DNA of 64,000 nt from Shewanella sp. TC10 (GTDB lineage Bacteria; Pseudomonadota; Gammaproteobacteria; Enterobacterales; Shewanellaceae): positions 67,040 to 131,039 of the forward strand of contig NZ_VKHR01000001.1 of assembly GCF_009663145.1 (NCBI RefSeq). Direction: 5' to 3'. The translations under genes and the position numbers were made by a program. The notes beneath the pieces were generated by a model, which saw only the letters and a program-made list of their open reading frames with translations, searched no databases and was not told the origin of the DNA. Positions 28,482 to 37,462 of this stretch are shown here, piece by piece. Positions within the stretch are counted from its first letter, which is position 1; each line of letters starts with the position of its first letter.

Positions 28482-29855
28482 ATGACTATGCCCAAGAGTT
28501 GTTCCATAGCAATTTCACACATTGGATTATGTACTCCAATAGGACATACACCAGAATCAGTGTTAGCAAACTTACTGACTGGTAATACTGACGCTATGGT
28601 GCTTCGTGATGACTTAATGTTTAATGCGACCACCCGCGTTGGCGCAATCAATGATACTGATTTATTAACTATCCCCGACGAACTACAGCAGTATAATTGC
28701 CGCAATAACCGCTTATTATTTACTGCAGCGTCGCAGCTATCATCCAATATCGAACAAGCTAAAAGCGTATTTGGAAATGACAGAATTGGGGTTGTATTGG
28801 GTACCAGTACTTCTGGTATTTCAAAAGGTGAAGCAGCATTAGAGTATCATGAGCAACATGGTCAATTTCCGCCAAGTTATCACTATGCTCAGCAAGAGCT
28901 GGGTAGTACCAGTGATTTTTTACGAAAACTCTATGGCTTAAACGGCCCTTGCTATACCGTTTCAACCGCTTGCTCATCAAGTACTAAAGTGTTTGCCAGC
29001 GCACAGCGATTACTCAAGGCTAACTTATGTGATGTGGTGATTGTCGGCGGCGTTGATAGCTTGTGCCAGTTAACCTTAAACGGCTTTAATTCCCTCGAGT
29101 CGGTATCAAAAGGCTTGTGTAATCCTTTTAGCGAAAATCGAGATGGCATTAACATTGGCGAAGGAGCCGCTTTATTTATGCTCCAGCTTTCCAGCCCAAG
29201 TTCAAATACAAATACAAATACAGATACAGATACAGATACAGATACAGATAAGTTATTAGCCGAAAAGCAGCCAGAGGCCAAACATCCAGAAGTACTACTT
29301 GCAGGTATTGGCGAGTCATCAGATGCTCATCATATCTCGGCGCCCCACCCTCAAGGTTTAGGGGCAATCGCAGCCATGAAAGCGGCACTAAATGATGCAG
29401 AGCTGACGGCAAGCCAAGTGTCATATGTGAATTTACATGGCACTGCGACACCTAAAAATGATGCCATGGAGTCCATTGCCATGCATCAAGTATTTGCTGA
29501 GCAAACAGCCACTAACTCTGCTAACTATGACTCAACTGAATATGACTCAACTAAATATGATCCAACTAAATCAATACCATTATGCAGTTCAACAAAACCG
29601 TTAACTGGCCATTGTTTAGGTGCTGCGGGAGCGATAGAAGCGGCATTTTGTTATTTATTGCTAAGCTCCTATAACAGGGAACAGTTGCTACCACCTCAAG
29701 TCTGGGATAAGCAGCAAGACCCTAACAATCCTGTGTTACCTCTTGTCACCCCGACACAGTCAACATCACTCAATTATATAATGAGTAATTCATTTGCTTT
29801 TGGTGGCAGCAATGCCAGTATCATTTTTGCAAAAGCAGGAAATCAAGATGTCTGA
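28482..29855 (+). CDS. Beta-ketoacyl-ACP synthase (ApeO-like)
   Basis: 457 residues with an intact Cys-His-His triad: C164 (VSTACSSSTKV), H317 (NLHGTATP) and H375 (PLTGHCLGAAG). This is probably the main elongating ketosynthase of the aryl-polyene pathway, paired with the cysteine-less factor encoded by the first gene of the operon. Two repeat-encoded insertions interrupt surface regions: an Asn/Asp-Thr run (about 242-254) and a Tyr-Asp-Ser-Thr run (about 346-361). Start at 28482; a second ATG two codons downstream is possible. Confidence 0.88.
   Translation: MTMPKSCSIAISHIGLCTPIGHTPESVLANLLTGNTDAMVLRDDLMFNATTRVGAINDTDLLTIPDELQQYNCRNNRLLFTAASQLSSNIEQAKSVFGNDRIGVVLGTSTSGISKGEAALEYHEQHGQFPPSYHYAQQELGSTSDFLRKLYGLNGPCYTVSTACSSSTKVFASAQRLLKANLCDVVIVGGVDSLCQLTLNGFNSLESVSKGLCNPFSENRDGINIGEGAALFMLQLSSPSSNTNTNTDTDTDTDTDKLLAEKQPEAKHPEVLLAGIGESSDAHHISAPHPQGLGAIAAMKAALNDAELTASQVSYVNLHGTATPKNDAMESIAMHQVFAEQTATNSANYDSTEYDSTKYDPTKSIPLCSSTKPLTGHCLGAAGAIEAAFCYLLLSSYNREQLLPPQVWDKQQDPNNPVLPLVTPTQSTSLNYIMSNSFAFGGSNASIIFAKAGNQDV
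29204..29251 (+). repeat. Hexanucleotide repeat inside the ketosynthase gene
   Basis: Eight units: three AAATAC, then four AGATAC and AGATAA. They encode alternating Asn-Thr then Asp-Thr dipeptides between the active-site Cys and His regions. The repeat is in frame, so slippage changes loop length rather than switching expression off. Confidence 0.85.
29526..29570 (+). repeat. 15-bp tandem repeat inside the ketosynthase gene
   Basis: Three units close to TATGACTCAACTAAA, encoding Tyr-Asp-Ser/Pro-Thr-Lys/Glu, lie just before the third catalytic residue region. Confidence 0.8.
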
Positions 29856-30369
29856 ATACATGACCAACAAGACTGCGAATAACAATGAAAATATGCTTGC
29901 CGATGAAAAATTGCTAGCAAAAGATATTGCTGAATTCGTCCCCCATAGAGCTCCAATGATCCTGATTAATAGCATCATTGTACATCAAGCTGATAGCCTA
30001 CTCACAGAAGTAGTAATAACCGAACAGAGTGCCTATTTTAACCCTGCGATTAATGGTGTTCCCAATTACGTGGGTATTGAATATATGGCGCAAAGTATCG
30101 CCGCCTTAGCTGGTGTTGAAGCTCATTTAAGACATGATAAAATTCGAGTCGGTTTTTTATTAGGTACTCGCAAACTACTAATGCATCAACCTCATTATCA
30201 ACTGGGCAAAGCGTATCAAGTCAGGGTAACTAGGCTGTATCAAGAAGACTCAGGTTTAGCTGTTTTTGATTGCCAAATTAAGGCAGATGAAACCGTTATC
30301 GCCTCGGCTAACGTAAACGTATTTCAACCGCAAGATACTCAAGCTTATATAAAAGAAAGTTCGGTGTAG
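29848..30369 (+). CDS. Hotdog dehydratase (ApeP-like)
   Basis: 173 residues starting at an ATG with GCAGGAA upstream; the start overlaps the ketosynthase stop by 8 bp. The hotdog core (VPHRAPMILINS, YVGIEYMAQSIAALAGVEA, GFLLGTRKL) is that of the FabZ-like '3-hydroxylacyl-ACP dehydratase' proteins of aryl-polyene clusters. Probably the partner of the dehydratase encoded at 18937-19314 in a heterodimeric enzyme. Confidence 0.83.
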   Translation: MSEYMTNKTANNNENMLADEKLLAKDIAEFVPHRAPMILINSIIVHQADSLLTEVVITEQSAYFNPAINGVPNYVGIEYMAQSIAALAGVEAHLRHDKIRVGFLLGTRKLLMHQPHYQLGKAYQVRVTRLYQEDSGLAVFDCQIKADETVIASANVNVFQPQDTQAYIKESSV

Positions 30370-30432
30370 CAAGCCATGAGCATAGGCTCAATCGAATAAA
30401 AATAATCTGGCGCTGCACTAAATGGAGATAAC

Positions 30433-31164
30433 ATGACAACAAATAAACGCGTATTAGTCACAGGTTCAAGCCGTGGTATAGGCAAAGCAATAGCCCTCAA
30501 ACTTGCAAGCCAAGGATTTGATATTGCAATCCATTACCACAGCAATACCAGCGCTGCTGAGCAAACCCAAACAGAAATTCAAGCCTTAGGCGTTAATGCC
30601 AGTTTAATTGCCTTTGATGTCGCTGACCGACCTGCTGCTAAAGCAAAAATTGAGCAGGACATTGAACAACATGGTGCTTATTACGGCGTGATATTAAACG
30701 CAGGGATCACCAAAGACACCGCATTTCCTGCCATGACAGAAGATGAGTGGGACAGTGTTATCCATACTAATCTTGATGGCTTTTATAACGTTATTCAGCC
30801 AACCATTATGCCAATGATCCAAGCCAGAAGTGGTGGGCGAATTATTACTATGGCTTCGGTATCAGGTATTGCAGGTAATCGTGGTCAAGTGAATTACAGC
30901 GCCTCCAAAGCCGGACTTATTGGCGCCACTAAAGCGCTTTCTCTGGAGCTTGCCAAACGAAAAATCACCGTCAATTGTATCGCACCGGGGTTAATTGAAA
31001 CCGATATGGTGAGCGACTTCCCTAAAGACATGGTCAATCAAATCGTGCCAATGAGACGTATGGGGAAGGTGAATGAAATCGCAGGACTTGCCAACTTCTT
31101 GATGTCTGATGACGCAGCTTATATTACCCGCCAAGTCATCTCAGTAAATGGAGGCATGATATGA
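30433..31164 (+). CDS. 3-ketoacyl-ACP reductase (FabG-like)
   Basis: 243-residue short-chain dehydrogenase. NADPH-binding TGSSRGIG is at 10-17, NAG at 89-91, catalytic Ser142/Ser144 and YSASK (Y155, K159). Reduces the beta-keto group after each extension step. An AAATGGAGA ribosome-binding site precedes the ATG. It overlaps the following ketosynthase by 4 bp. Resembles ApeQ-type reductases by position. Confidence 0.9.
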   Translation: MTTNKRVLVTGSSRGIGKAIALKLASQGFDIAIHYHSNTSAAEQTQTEIQALGVNASLIAFDVADRPAAKAKIEQDIEQHGAYYGVILNAGITKDTAFPAMTEDEWDSVIHTNLDGFYNVIQPTIMPMIQARSGGRIITMASVSGIAGNRGQVNYSASKAGLIGATKALSLELAKRKITVNCIAPGLIETDMVSDFPKDMVNQIVPMRRMGKVNEIAGLANFLMSDDAAYITRQVISVNGGMI

Positions 31165-32393
31165 GCCGCAGAGTGGTTATTACTGGCATAGGTGGCGTTT
31201 CCGCATTAGGTCACGACTGGCCAACAATCGCTAAGCGATTACAAGAAAAGTATAACTGCGTCGTTACCATGGCCGAGTGGGACAAATACCCATCACTCAA
31301 TACCCGCCTAGCTGCGCCGATCACCGACTTTGAAAAGCCTAAACATTATTCACGCAAGAAAATTCGCTCCATGGGGCGAGTATCTATTATGGCTACCCGT
31401 GCCAGTGAAGTCGCTTTAGAAGATGCTGGTCTGTTAGACGATCCTATAGTGTCATCAGGAGAGATGGGCATTGCTTATGGGTCATCGACCGGCAGCACCG
31501 AGCCGATTATTGGCTTTGGGGATATGCTAAAAAACGGTGATATGTCAGGTATCAATGCTACTAGCTATATTCGTATGATGGCACATACCACCGCTGTTAA
31601 CGTGGGGGTTTTCTTTGGCCTTAAAGGCCGAGTACACACCACAAGTAGCGCATGCACCTCAGGCAGCCAAGCGATTGGTTACGCCTTTGAAGCCATTAAA
31701 TTTGGCCAGCAAACACTGATGCTCGCCGGTGGTGGTGAAGAGTTATGTCCAACTGAAGCTGTGGTATTCGATACCTTATTCGCCACCAGCACCAAAAATG
31801 ATAAGCCACAAACCACGCCTCGACCATTTGATCGTCAGCGCGATGGCTTAGTCATTGGCGAAGGCGCTTGTACACTCGTGCTTGAAGAGCTTGAACACGC
31901 CAAGGCCCGCGGCGCGAAAATATATGCTGAGCTAGTCGGATTTGGCACTAACTCTGATGGCCTGCATATCACTCAGCCAAATGCTGATACCATGGAAGTC
32001 GCCATTCGACTTGCACTGAGCAATGCCGAAATCGATGCAAATCAAATTGGTTATATTAATGCCCACGGCACAGCCACAGATAGAGGCGATATCGCAGAAT
32101 CAAAAGCAACTCACGCCGTATTCGGTGAGCATACGCCTATCTCATCCCTTAAGAGTTACACTGGCCATACCCTAGGCGCATGTGGCGCATTAGAAGCTTG
32201 GGTCAGTATTGAGATGATGAATGCAGGTTGGTTTGCTCCAAGCCTTAATCTTGAAGAAGTTGACCCAGAGTGTGCACCACTTGATTACATCAAAGACGAG
32301 ATTAGACAGCTAAATACCGATTACGTCATGAGTAATAACTTTGCTTTTGGCGGGATTAATACTTCATTGATTTTTAAACGTTGGCAGGCATAA
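31161..32393 (+). CDS. FabF-like beta-ketoacyl-ACP synthase (ApeR-like)
   Basis: 410-residue ketosynthase with C165 (TTSSACTSGSQ), H302 (NAHGTATD) and H336 (SYTGHTLGA). It is more FabF-like than the first ketosynthase and probably does the first condensation(s) on the aryl starter or early steps; this division of labour is inferred from known APE systems. Last biosynthetic gene of the operon. Confidence 0.88.
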   Translation: MSRRVVITGIGGVSALGHDWPTIAKRLQEKYNCVVTMAEWDKYPSLNTRLAAPITDFEKPKHYSRKKIRSMGRVSIMATRASEVALEDAGLLDDPIVSSGEMGIAYGSSTGSTEPIIGFGDMLKNGDMSGINATSYIRMMAHTTAVNVGVFFGLKGRVHTTSSACTSGSQAIGYAFEAIKFGQQTLMLAGGGEELCPTEAVVFDTLFATSTKNDKPQTTPRPFDRQRDGLVIGEGACTLVLEELEHAKARGAKIYAELVGFGTNSDGLHITQPNADTMEVAIRLALSNAEIDANQIGYINAHGTATDRGDIAESKATHAVFGEHTPISSLKSYTGHTLGACGALEAWVSIEMMNAGWFAPSLNLEEVDPECAPLDYIKDEIRQLNTDYVMSNNFAFGGINTSLIFKRWQA

Positions 32394-32434
32394 TTGCCTG
32401 CAATTACCTCAACTATCATTCATAAGGATATGTA

Positions 32435-33196
32435 ATGAACTCTGCTATCAAGGCACTCATTTTAAACACGCTGATTATTATTGGTCTCTTACTTCTCAGC
32501 CCTGTCACATTTGCGAAAAGCTATACAACGGAAGAATACCAACAAATCTTTGCTGGGGACGATACCTACAAGCAAGAACAAGCCATTGAGTCGATGATTT
32601 TAGTGGGTCTTGAAGATCCTGAAATCTATAAAACCATTCAATCGAAAATTGAAACTCTGCTACCAACAGCCACCGATAAATACTCCATTGATAATATTGC
32701 TTGGTTAACAAAAGGCTTAGGTTATTCTGGCGACCCACAATATCGAGAGTTTCTAACTAACCTCTCTGAAGGCGACGCCCATAAGAAAATCAGAAAATAC
32801 GCTAAACGCGCGGTTAATGATTTAAATAAATTTGAAATTTGGAATGTCATTCTGCAAGACAAATCAGGTTATGACGACAGCCAACCTCACCGCCAAAATG
32901 TATACGCAGCAGCACTTCGTGGTGATGATTTAGAGTTAATGCGACTAACAGCTAAACGTATTGCCAGTGAGTACATATTTGACGATTACATGCTTGAACA
33001 GCTCGTTAAGCAGTTAAAACCAATGCGTCTTATGGACGATAGTAAATTAGCCATTGATACCTACGCATGGGTGACTCGCGCGCTTGCAAGTTCAGGCAAT
33101 GATAAATATAAACCTGTGGTCGAAGAGGTGGCTGAAACAGCAGATCAAAAGAAACTCCGTAAATACGCAACCAAGTATTTAAGAAAGTTTTACTAA
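32435..33196 (+). CDS. Periplasmic HEAT-like repeat protein
   Basis: 253 residues with a signal peptide (about 1-27, TFA-K). Two helical repeats are visible: about residues 86-128 (IAWLTKGLGYSGDPQYR ... KKIRKYAKRAV) and about 207-250 (YAWVTRALASSGNDKYK ... KKLRKYATKYL). This suggests an alpha-solenoid of HEAT/armadillo type made by internal duplication. AAGGATATG precedes the start. It is the last gene before a terminator and directly follows the aryl-polyene operon; membership in that pathway is possible but unproven. Confidence 0.78.
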   Translation: MNSAIKALILNTLIIIGLLLLSPVTFAKSYTTEEYQQIFAGDDTYKQEQAIESMILVGLEDPEIYKTIQSKIETLLPTATDKYSIDNIAWLTKGLGYSGDPQYREFLTNLSEGDAHKKIRKYAKRAVNDLNKFEIWNVILQDKSGYDDSQPHRQNVYAAALRGDDLELMRLTAKRIASEYIFDDYMLEQLVKQLKPMRLMDDSKLAIDTYAWVTRALASSGNDKYKPVVEEVAETADQKKLRKYATKYLRKFY

Positions 33197-33212
33197 CGAT
33201 ATGTTCAAATAT

Positions 33213-33238
33213 GGCCACAATTAAGTGGCCTTAATTTT
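33213..33238 (+). terminator. Terminator ending the APE region
   Basis: GGCCAC (33213-33218) pairs with GTGGCC (33225-33230) across an AATTAA loop, followed by TTAATTTT. It separates the plus-strand aryl-polyene region from the convergent chemoreceptor gene. Confidence 0.6.
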
Positions 33239-33271
33239 GATCCATAGAGAGTGAACCATATTTAGACGTGT

Positions 33272-34771
33272 TTAAACTTTGTATGCCGCAGCTTTAGTTT
33301 GGTAATCTTCTGTTATTCGTTTCATTTCTACCGCACCACTCGATAACTCTTTAACTTGTTCAGACAGTAAAGTCGCGGTATCTGCAGCTTCTAAAATCTT
33401 ACTACCGATTTGAGTTAGTTCACTACTTTGCTGCTCAGTTTCATTAGCTACATTGCGACTTAGCCCCGCGACTTGATCAATCTGTACTTCTCGCTGCTCT
33501 AACCTATGTGCAATATCACTCGTATTTTGGACGTTTTCACTAGTACGTTGTTTGCCCACATCCATAGATTCTACCGTCTTTAACATGCTGCTATTTAATC
33601 TGTTTAACACGACTTCAATCTCATCGGTAGACTGGCTCGTGCGCTGCGCTAAAGCTCTCACTTCATCAGCAACAACAGCAAAACCTCGCCCTGACTCACC
33701 CGCTCTTGCTGCTTCAATCGCGGCATTAAGTGCCAATAGGTTTGTCTGCTCGGAAATACTTCTGATAGCTTGCAACAGTGAAGTGATTGCGGCGACATCC
33801 TTAGTTAAGTCCGTTAAGGACACTGTCACTTCAGTTGTGGTGCTTTCAAGCAATTGCATGTCCGTCATAATATCTAATGCTTGCTGCCTGTCTTCCACAC
33901 TCAACGAGGCGGCATCACTCGCTTGCTGCGCTGACATTTGGCTGTTATCAACCACTTGTTGGAAGTAGTTAATAATATTTTGAGTCGCTTCAGATGCCTC
34001 TACCGCTTGGTGACACTGTTGCATCATGGCTGTTTGAGTGTGTTCGCTTAACCCCATCAGATTATCTGATGTCGATTTCATCTTGTTGGCAATCTGACGG
34101 TAATCAAAAAATAATTGAGACAACTCCTCAAGCATCTTATTAAAAGCAATTTCTGCACTAGTATTGGCAGAGCTTAACCGTAGCGATAAATCTTTTTTCT
34201 CGGAAATATTTTGAATAGCCTCAGCAATTCGTTGATTAGCCGATGAATCTGCACGCATAAAGCCTGCAATTCGGATAAGAATGAGTGTTTCTGCAGCAGC
34301 AAATACTGCGTGAACAAACATAATGCTCCAGTTACAGTCGCCGGCAAAAATCATCACTGGGGTGCCAAATAACTCCCAGCCAGACAGCTGAATATAAGTA
34401 AATAAAACATGATGAATAGCGACAGTAAGTAAGGAGGCTAGCAATGGTTGCCAGCGTTGATAAATCAAAAATACAGCCATAGAAGCAAAGATATGAAAAT
34501 GCATTTCAATCATACCCATCTGACTTTGTACTAGCATTGCAGATACGGTCATCATTAATACAGCACCAACAATGCCGAATAAATAAGTCCCTTTTAGCAG
34601 GCTATAGCTTAACTGAACCAGTATGAATATAACTAAGGCTGAAGAGCCGGAAAAAGTCAGCATTTTTGCGCCAAAGAAGCCACTTATAATGAGAATAGGC
34701 ACTTGAAGCATTAATAATCGATAAATATATGAATCGTGATTTTTTAAAATTTCGGATTGAGTTTCATTCAT
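33272..34771 (-). CDS. Methyl-accepting chemotaxis protein, polytopic sensor
   Basis: 499 residues. The N-terminal third is a bundle of about six membrane helices with no periplasmic ligand domain. It carries histidines in or next to helices (H91, H93, H120, H121, H154), a pattern suited to metal or heme binding. A coiled-coil signalling domain follows with the conserved tip [19 protein letters not shown] and [17 protein letters not shown]. It starts inside the end of the upstream Sco1/SenC gene (8-bp overlap), so the two are co-translated. Signal unknown; a redox, oxygen or copper cue is inferred from the partner. Confidence 0.9.
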   Translation of the reverse strand: MNETQSEILKNHDSYIYRLLMLQVPILIISGFFGAKMLTFSGSSALVIFILVQLSYSLLKGTYLFGIVGAVLMMTVSAMLVQSQMGMIEMHFHIFASMAVFLIYQRWQPLLASLLTVAIHHVLFTYIQLSGWELFGTPVMIFAGDCNWSIMFVHAVFAAAETLILIRIAGFMRADSSANQRIAEAIQNISEKKDLSLRLSSANTSAEIAFNKMLEELSQLFFDYRQIANKMKSTSDNLMGLSEHTQTAMMQQCHQAVEASEATQNIINYFQQVVDNSQMSAQQASDAASLSVEDRQQALDIMTDMQLLESTTTEVTVSLTDLTKDVAAITSLLQAIRSISEQTNLLALNAAIEAARAGESGRGFAVVADEVRALAQRTSQSTDEIEVVLNRLNSSMLKTVESMDVGKQRTSENVQNTSDIAHRLEQREVQIDQVAGLSRNVANETEQQSSELTQIGSKILEAADTATLLSEQVKELSSGAVEMKRITEDYQTKAAAYKV

Positions 34772-35393
34772 TACTAGCCCTCGAATCTTGATTTAGATAA
34801 TGAGCTAGTTCCTTTAGCATTTTATTAGTCGATAGTTGTTTTGCGGTATAGATCCTTTGTATTTTTCCTGCTTCATCCAGCAGAAATAAATTGCCTACAT
34901 GGTTAATTGTTTCAGTTTCTCTTTGTATGTTTTCTGACAATTGATTTGATAACGTCATCAAATCCTCATCAGGTAAAATAGCGCTGGTAAAACGTGCTGA
35001 TTTATTATCAATGACTTGCTTTCTTACTTGTGCGGTATCATTTTCAGGGTCAAAGGAGACAAATAAAAATCGAATAGATTGATTTGCTAAATATTCATCT
35101 TGTTCAATGGCTCTCTCAAGCTGACTGAGTTGTTGGATTCTAATAGGACAAATTTCTGAACAAGACAGAAAACCCAAAAACAAATAAGTCATTGTTGGCT
35201 GCTCAAACGGAAAACTTTGCTTTTCGCTTTGCCAGTCAAACCATTGGAACGATAACGAATCAATATCGCCAGCTTGTATACCATAACTAGTTTCACTTTC
35301 ATCGAACCATTGTTGAGAAAGCATAAGTAAAGGTATAGAAAATAAACTTAATAGGATCAAGCCAGCAGCAATACTCTTTTGAACAAACCCCAT
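34764..35393 (-). CDS. Sco1/SenC-family copper/thiol protein
   Basis: 209 residues with an N-terminal membrane anchor (about 7-25) and a thioredoxin-fold domain. The copper-binding/thiol motif CSEIC (C78, C82) and a downstream histidine (H165, INHVGNLF) are both present, so metal binding should be intact. Sco proteins metallate cytochrome c oxidase CuA or act as thiol reductants. No oxidase genes are nearby; the only partner is the overlapping chemoreceptor gene. Confidence 0.85.
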   Translation of the reverse strand: MGFVQKSIAAGLILLSLFSIPLLMLSQQWFDESETSYGIQAGDIDSLSFQWFDWQSEKQSFPFEQPTMTYLFLGFLSCSEICPIRIQQLSQLERAIEQDEYLANQSIRFLFVSFDPENDTAQVRKQVIDNKSARFTSAILPDEDLMTLSNQLSENIQRETETINHVGNLFLLDEAGKIQRIYTAKQLSTNKMLKELAHYLNQDSRASNE

Positions 35394-35444
35394 AGAATGA
35401 CGCCAAATACTTACAACACATTAATAGTCTATCGGCTTGGAGAA

Positions 35445-35476
35445 CAAAAAGTGAAGAAAAAAGCCACACTTCACTT
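35445..35476 (-). terminator. Candidate terminator after the thioesterase gene
   Basis: Reading the minus strand, AAGTGAAG pairs with CTTCACTT across a 12-base loop and runs into TTTTTG. It lies between the thioesterase stop and the Sco1/SenC start. Confidence 0.5.
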
Positions 35477-35543
35477 CAATAATAGCCGCAGTTTTAAAGC
35501 TACTATTAGCACTAATACATAAGGAGAGATAATAGAAATTTAA

Positions 35544-36098
35544 TCAAGCAAGACTAAAATATAAGCCACTGAATGTTGCGCAAAGCTTATCAGCACAATG
35601 CAGCTGAACTTCAAGTTTTACTTTGATTTTGCCACCAGTGGCTAACGGCGCGAGTGTGATTGCTTCAGGCCAAATAACGGTAACGATGGGAGCTTCGGTA
35701 ATTGGGGCGTTATAACGGATATTGGCGTCAGCTAAGACGATATTGCCTTCAACACCTGCTATTTGTTGTTGTAACCACAGCATTCCCCATCCAGTCAGGG
35801 TCATTAGGGTATAAATACTGCCAGCAAACATGGTTTGATGAAGGTTAATATTGGGAGCCATCGGCGCTGACACCGTAAAGCGATTGCCGTCATAACTCAT
35901 AGGGGTGACTTGCATAAACTGACTCACAGGAATGGTTTGGTGCCATGTCTGCTTTAACTCAAGTAATAAAGCCTCTATTTCTTGAGCACTAACACTCTTA
36001 TTCTGGCGCCCTTCAATGCTTAATTTTAAATCTTCTGAAGGATTCTGTGCTGCAGTTTCATTAGTCGCATCCGAAGGCATTTTAGAGTCAGTTGTCAT
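35544..36098 (-). CDS. YiiD C-terminal-like thioesterase
   Basis: 184 residues. After a polar N-terminal tail of about 35 residues comes a hotdog domain of the YiiD_C thioesterase type (about 40-183; MAPNINLHQTMFAGSIYTLMTLTGWG core). The substrate is unknown. It lies 12 bp downstream of dtd on the same strand and is probably co-transcribed with it. Confidence 0.8.
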   Translation of the reverse strand: MTTDSKMPSDATNETAAQNPSEDLKLSIEGRQNKSVSAQEIEALLLELKQTWHQTIPVSQFMQVTPMSYDGNRFTVSAPMAPNINLHQTMFAGSIYTLMTLTGWGMLWLQQQIAGVEGNIVLADANIRYNAPITEAPIVTVIWPEAITLAPLATGGKIKVKLEVQLHCADKLCATFSGLYFSLA

Positions 36099-36110
36099 GA
36101 AGCTATACCG

Positions 36111-36575
36111 TTAAACCTGCAAATTAAAGGTCACAGGGCCATCATTTAGCAATTCGACTTTCATATTTGCGCCAAATGATCCCGTTTGGGTCGTTACGCC
36201 TTGTTCACGACAATAAGCCACAAATGCTTCGTATAACTCATTAGCTTGTTCTGGAGTCGCAGCACAAGAAAAACTAGGACGTAAACCTCTACCAGTGTCA
36301 GCCGCTAAGGTAAATTGAGAAACAACCAGCAGCTCGCCACCAGCTTGTTGAAGGTTCAAGTTCATCTTGCCGTTTTCATCACTGAAAATACGGTAGCCGA
36401 TGACTTTTTTAGCAAGCTTTTGCATCTTTTCAATGTCATCATCTTTCTCAACACCTAGCAGTACTAATAACCCTTTACCAATACTGCCAGTAACGTGCTC
36501 AGCCTGTTCAGAATCTTCGCCTTCAGAGGCAATGGTGACACTGGCGTGTGCCACCCTTTGGATTAACCCGATCAA
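36111..36575 (-). CDS. dtd: D-aminoacyl-tRNA deacylase
   Basis: 154 residues from a TTG start preceded by AGGAA; the start gives the conserved MIGLIQRV N-terminus. Hydrolyses D-aminoacyl-tRNAs. The active-site motifs SQFTLAADT and NDGPVTF (Gly-cisPro) are intact. Compared with the E. coli protein there is an acidic insertion of about nine residues after strand one (around residues 17-27). Confidence 0.95.
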   Translation of the reverse strand: MIGLIQRVAHASVTIASEGEDSEQAEHVTGSIGKGLLVLLGVEKDDDIEKMQKLAKKVIGYRIFSDENGKMNLNLQQAGGELLVVSQFTLAADTGRGLRPSFSCAATPEQANELYEAFVAYCREQGVTTQTGSFGANMKVELLNDGPVTFNLQV

Positions 36576-36626
36576 TGCTATTTCCTATTATGTTCACCCA
36601 ATTGAAAGTGACCATATTCTACAATA

Positions 36627-37196
36627 TTACGCCCCAGTGTCAGGCTTTATCACAGGAATAGGCTTAATCAGGTTTTCTGAACCTTTTGGAAAGGATTTAC
36701 CCACTTGTTTAAGACCTTCATCAGTCCATAGCATAAAACGACGTAACTCTTCTAACTCAATAGAATCGACAAACGTTGCCGCGCCTTGCACTTGAATAAC
36801 ACCGCCATTTTCACGAATGACAAACTTAGCAAAGTTTAGTTTTTGATTTAATGATCCAATTAATACCAGTAGCTCTTTACTACCGTGTAATTGCGGGTGA
36901 ACAGCAAACAAACGGTTAGTTAAAATCCGGTCTACACCTTGTTCGCTCATGCTTGGCTGCAATACAAATTGGTTATCACCAAATTGAACCGCAACACTGT
37001 TAGGGCTTAGTTTAGTCGCTAAATAGCTTGATTTTAGTAAGGCATTGTAAAGTTCATCAGCAGCTTGTTGATCTGTCATGCCCGCCATATTAATGACTTT
37101 AGGCGCGGCATTGTTTGCATCGGCTTCTGTCGAATTATCCGTTGCAGCACAAGCTGTTAAACCTAATACACATGCTGCAATTATTAATTTTTTCAT
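36627..37196 (-). CDS. Putative lipoprotein of unknown function
   Basis: 189 residues from the ATG preceded by AAGGATCG; an upstream in-frame ATG is rejected because it would bury the signal peptide. Lipobox LTAC places the lipidated cysteine at residue 16. The mature protein is a small alpha/beta domain with no family I recognise. It is a single gene between dtd and the yihY-like gene. Confidence 0.72.
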   Translation of the reverse strand: MKKLIIAACVLGLTACAATDNSTEADANNAAPKVINMAGMTDQQAADELYNALLKSSYLATKLSPNSVAVQFGDNQFVLQPSMSEQGVDRILTNRLFAVHPQLHGSKELLVLIGSLNQKLNFAKFVIRENGGVIQVQGAATFVDSIELEELRRFMLWTDEGLKQVGKSFPKGSENLIKPIPVIKPDTGA

Positions 37197-37330
37197 TTTC
37201 GATCCTTGTTGAGTACTCACTGCATAACTGTTGTTCAACTTGCAGCCGAAGTTTTATTATTATTTAACACTTGTATGGCAATATACCGTGTACAGGTAAC
37301 TTAAGCACAGCTAAATTATTCATCTTGCGT

Positions 37331-37462
37331 TCTTAACTTAGTACTTAACTTAGTACTTAACTTAGTACTTAACTTAGTACTTAACTTAGTACTTAACTTA
37401 GTACTTAACTTAGTACTTAACTTAGTACTTAACTTAGTACTTAACTTAGTACTTAACTTAGA
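37331..37462. repeat. Eleven-copy 12-bp tandem repeat
   Basis: Eleven units of ACTTAACTTAGT. Nine inner units are perfect, the first has a TC start and the last ends GA. It lies between the lipoprotein start and the stop codon of the yihY-like gene; the last unit overlaps that gene's last codon and stop. Near-perfect identity suggests recent expansion by slippage. Confidence 0.95.

Noticed and set aside
28952..29451. Minus-strand ORFs over the ketosynthase hexamer repeat (Tyr-Leu or Val-Ser runs)
   Set aside because: They are antisense reading of the simple repeat inside a real gene with an intact catalytic triad.
37331..37462. CRISPR array
   Set aside because: The 12-bp units are directly adjacent with no unique spacers, and no cas genes are in the window.
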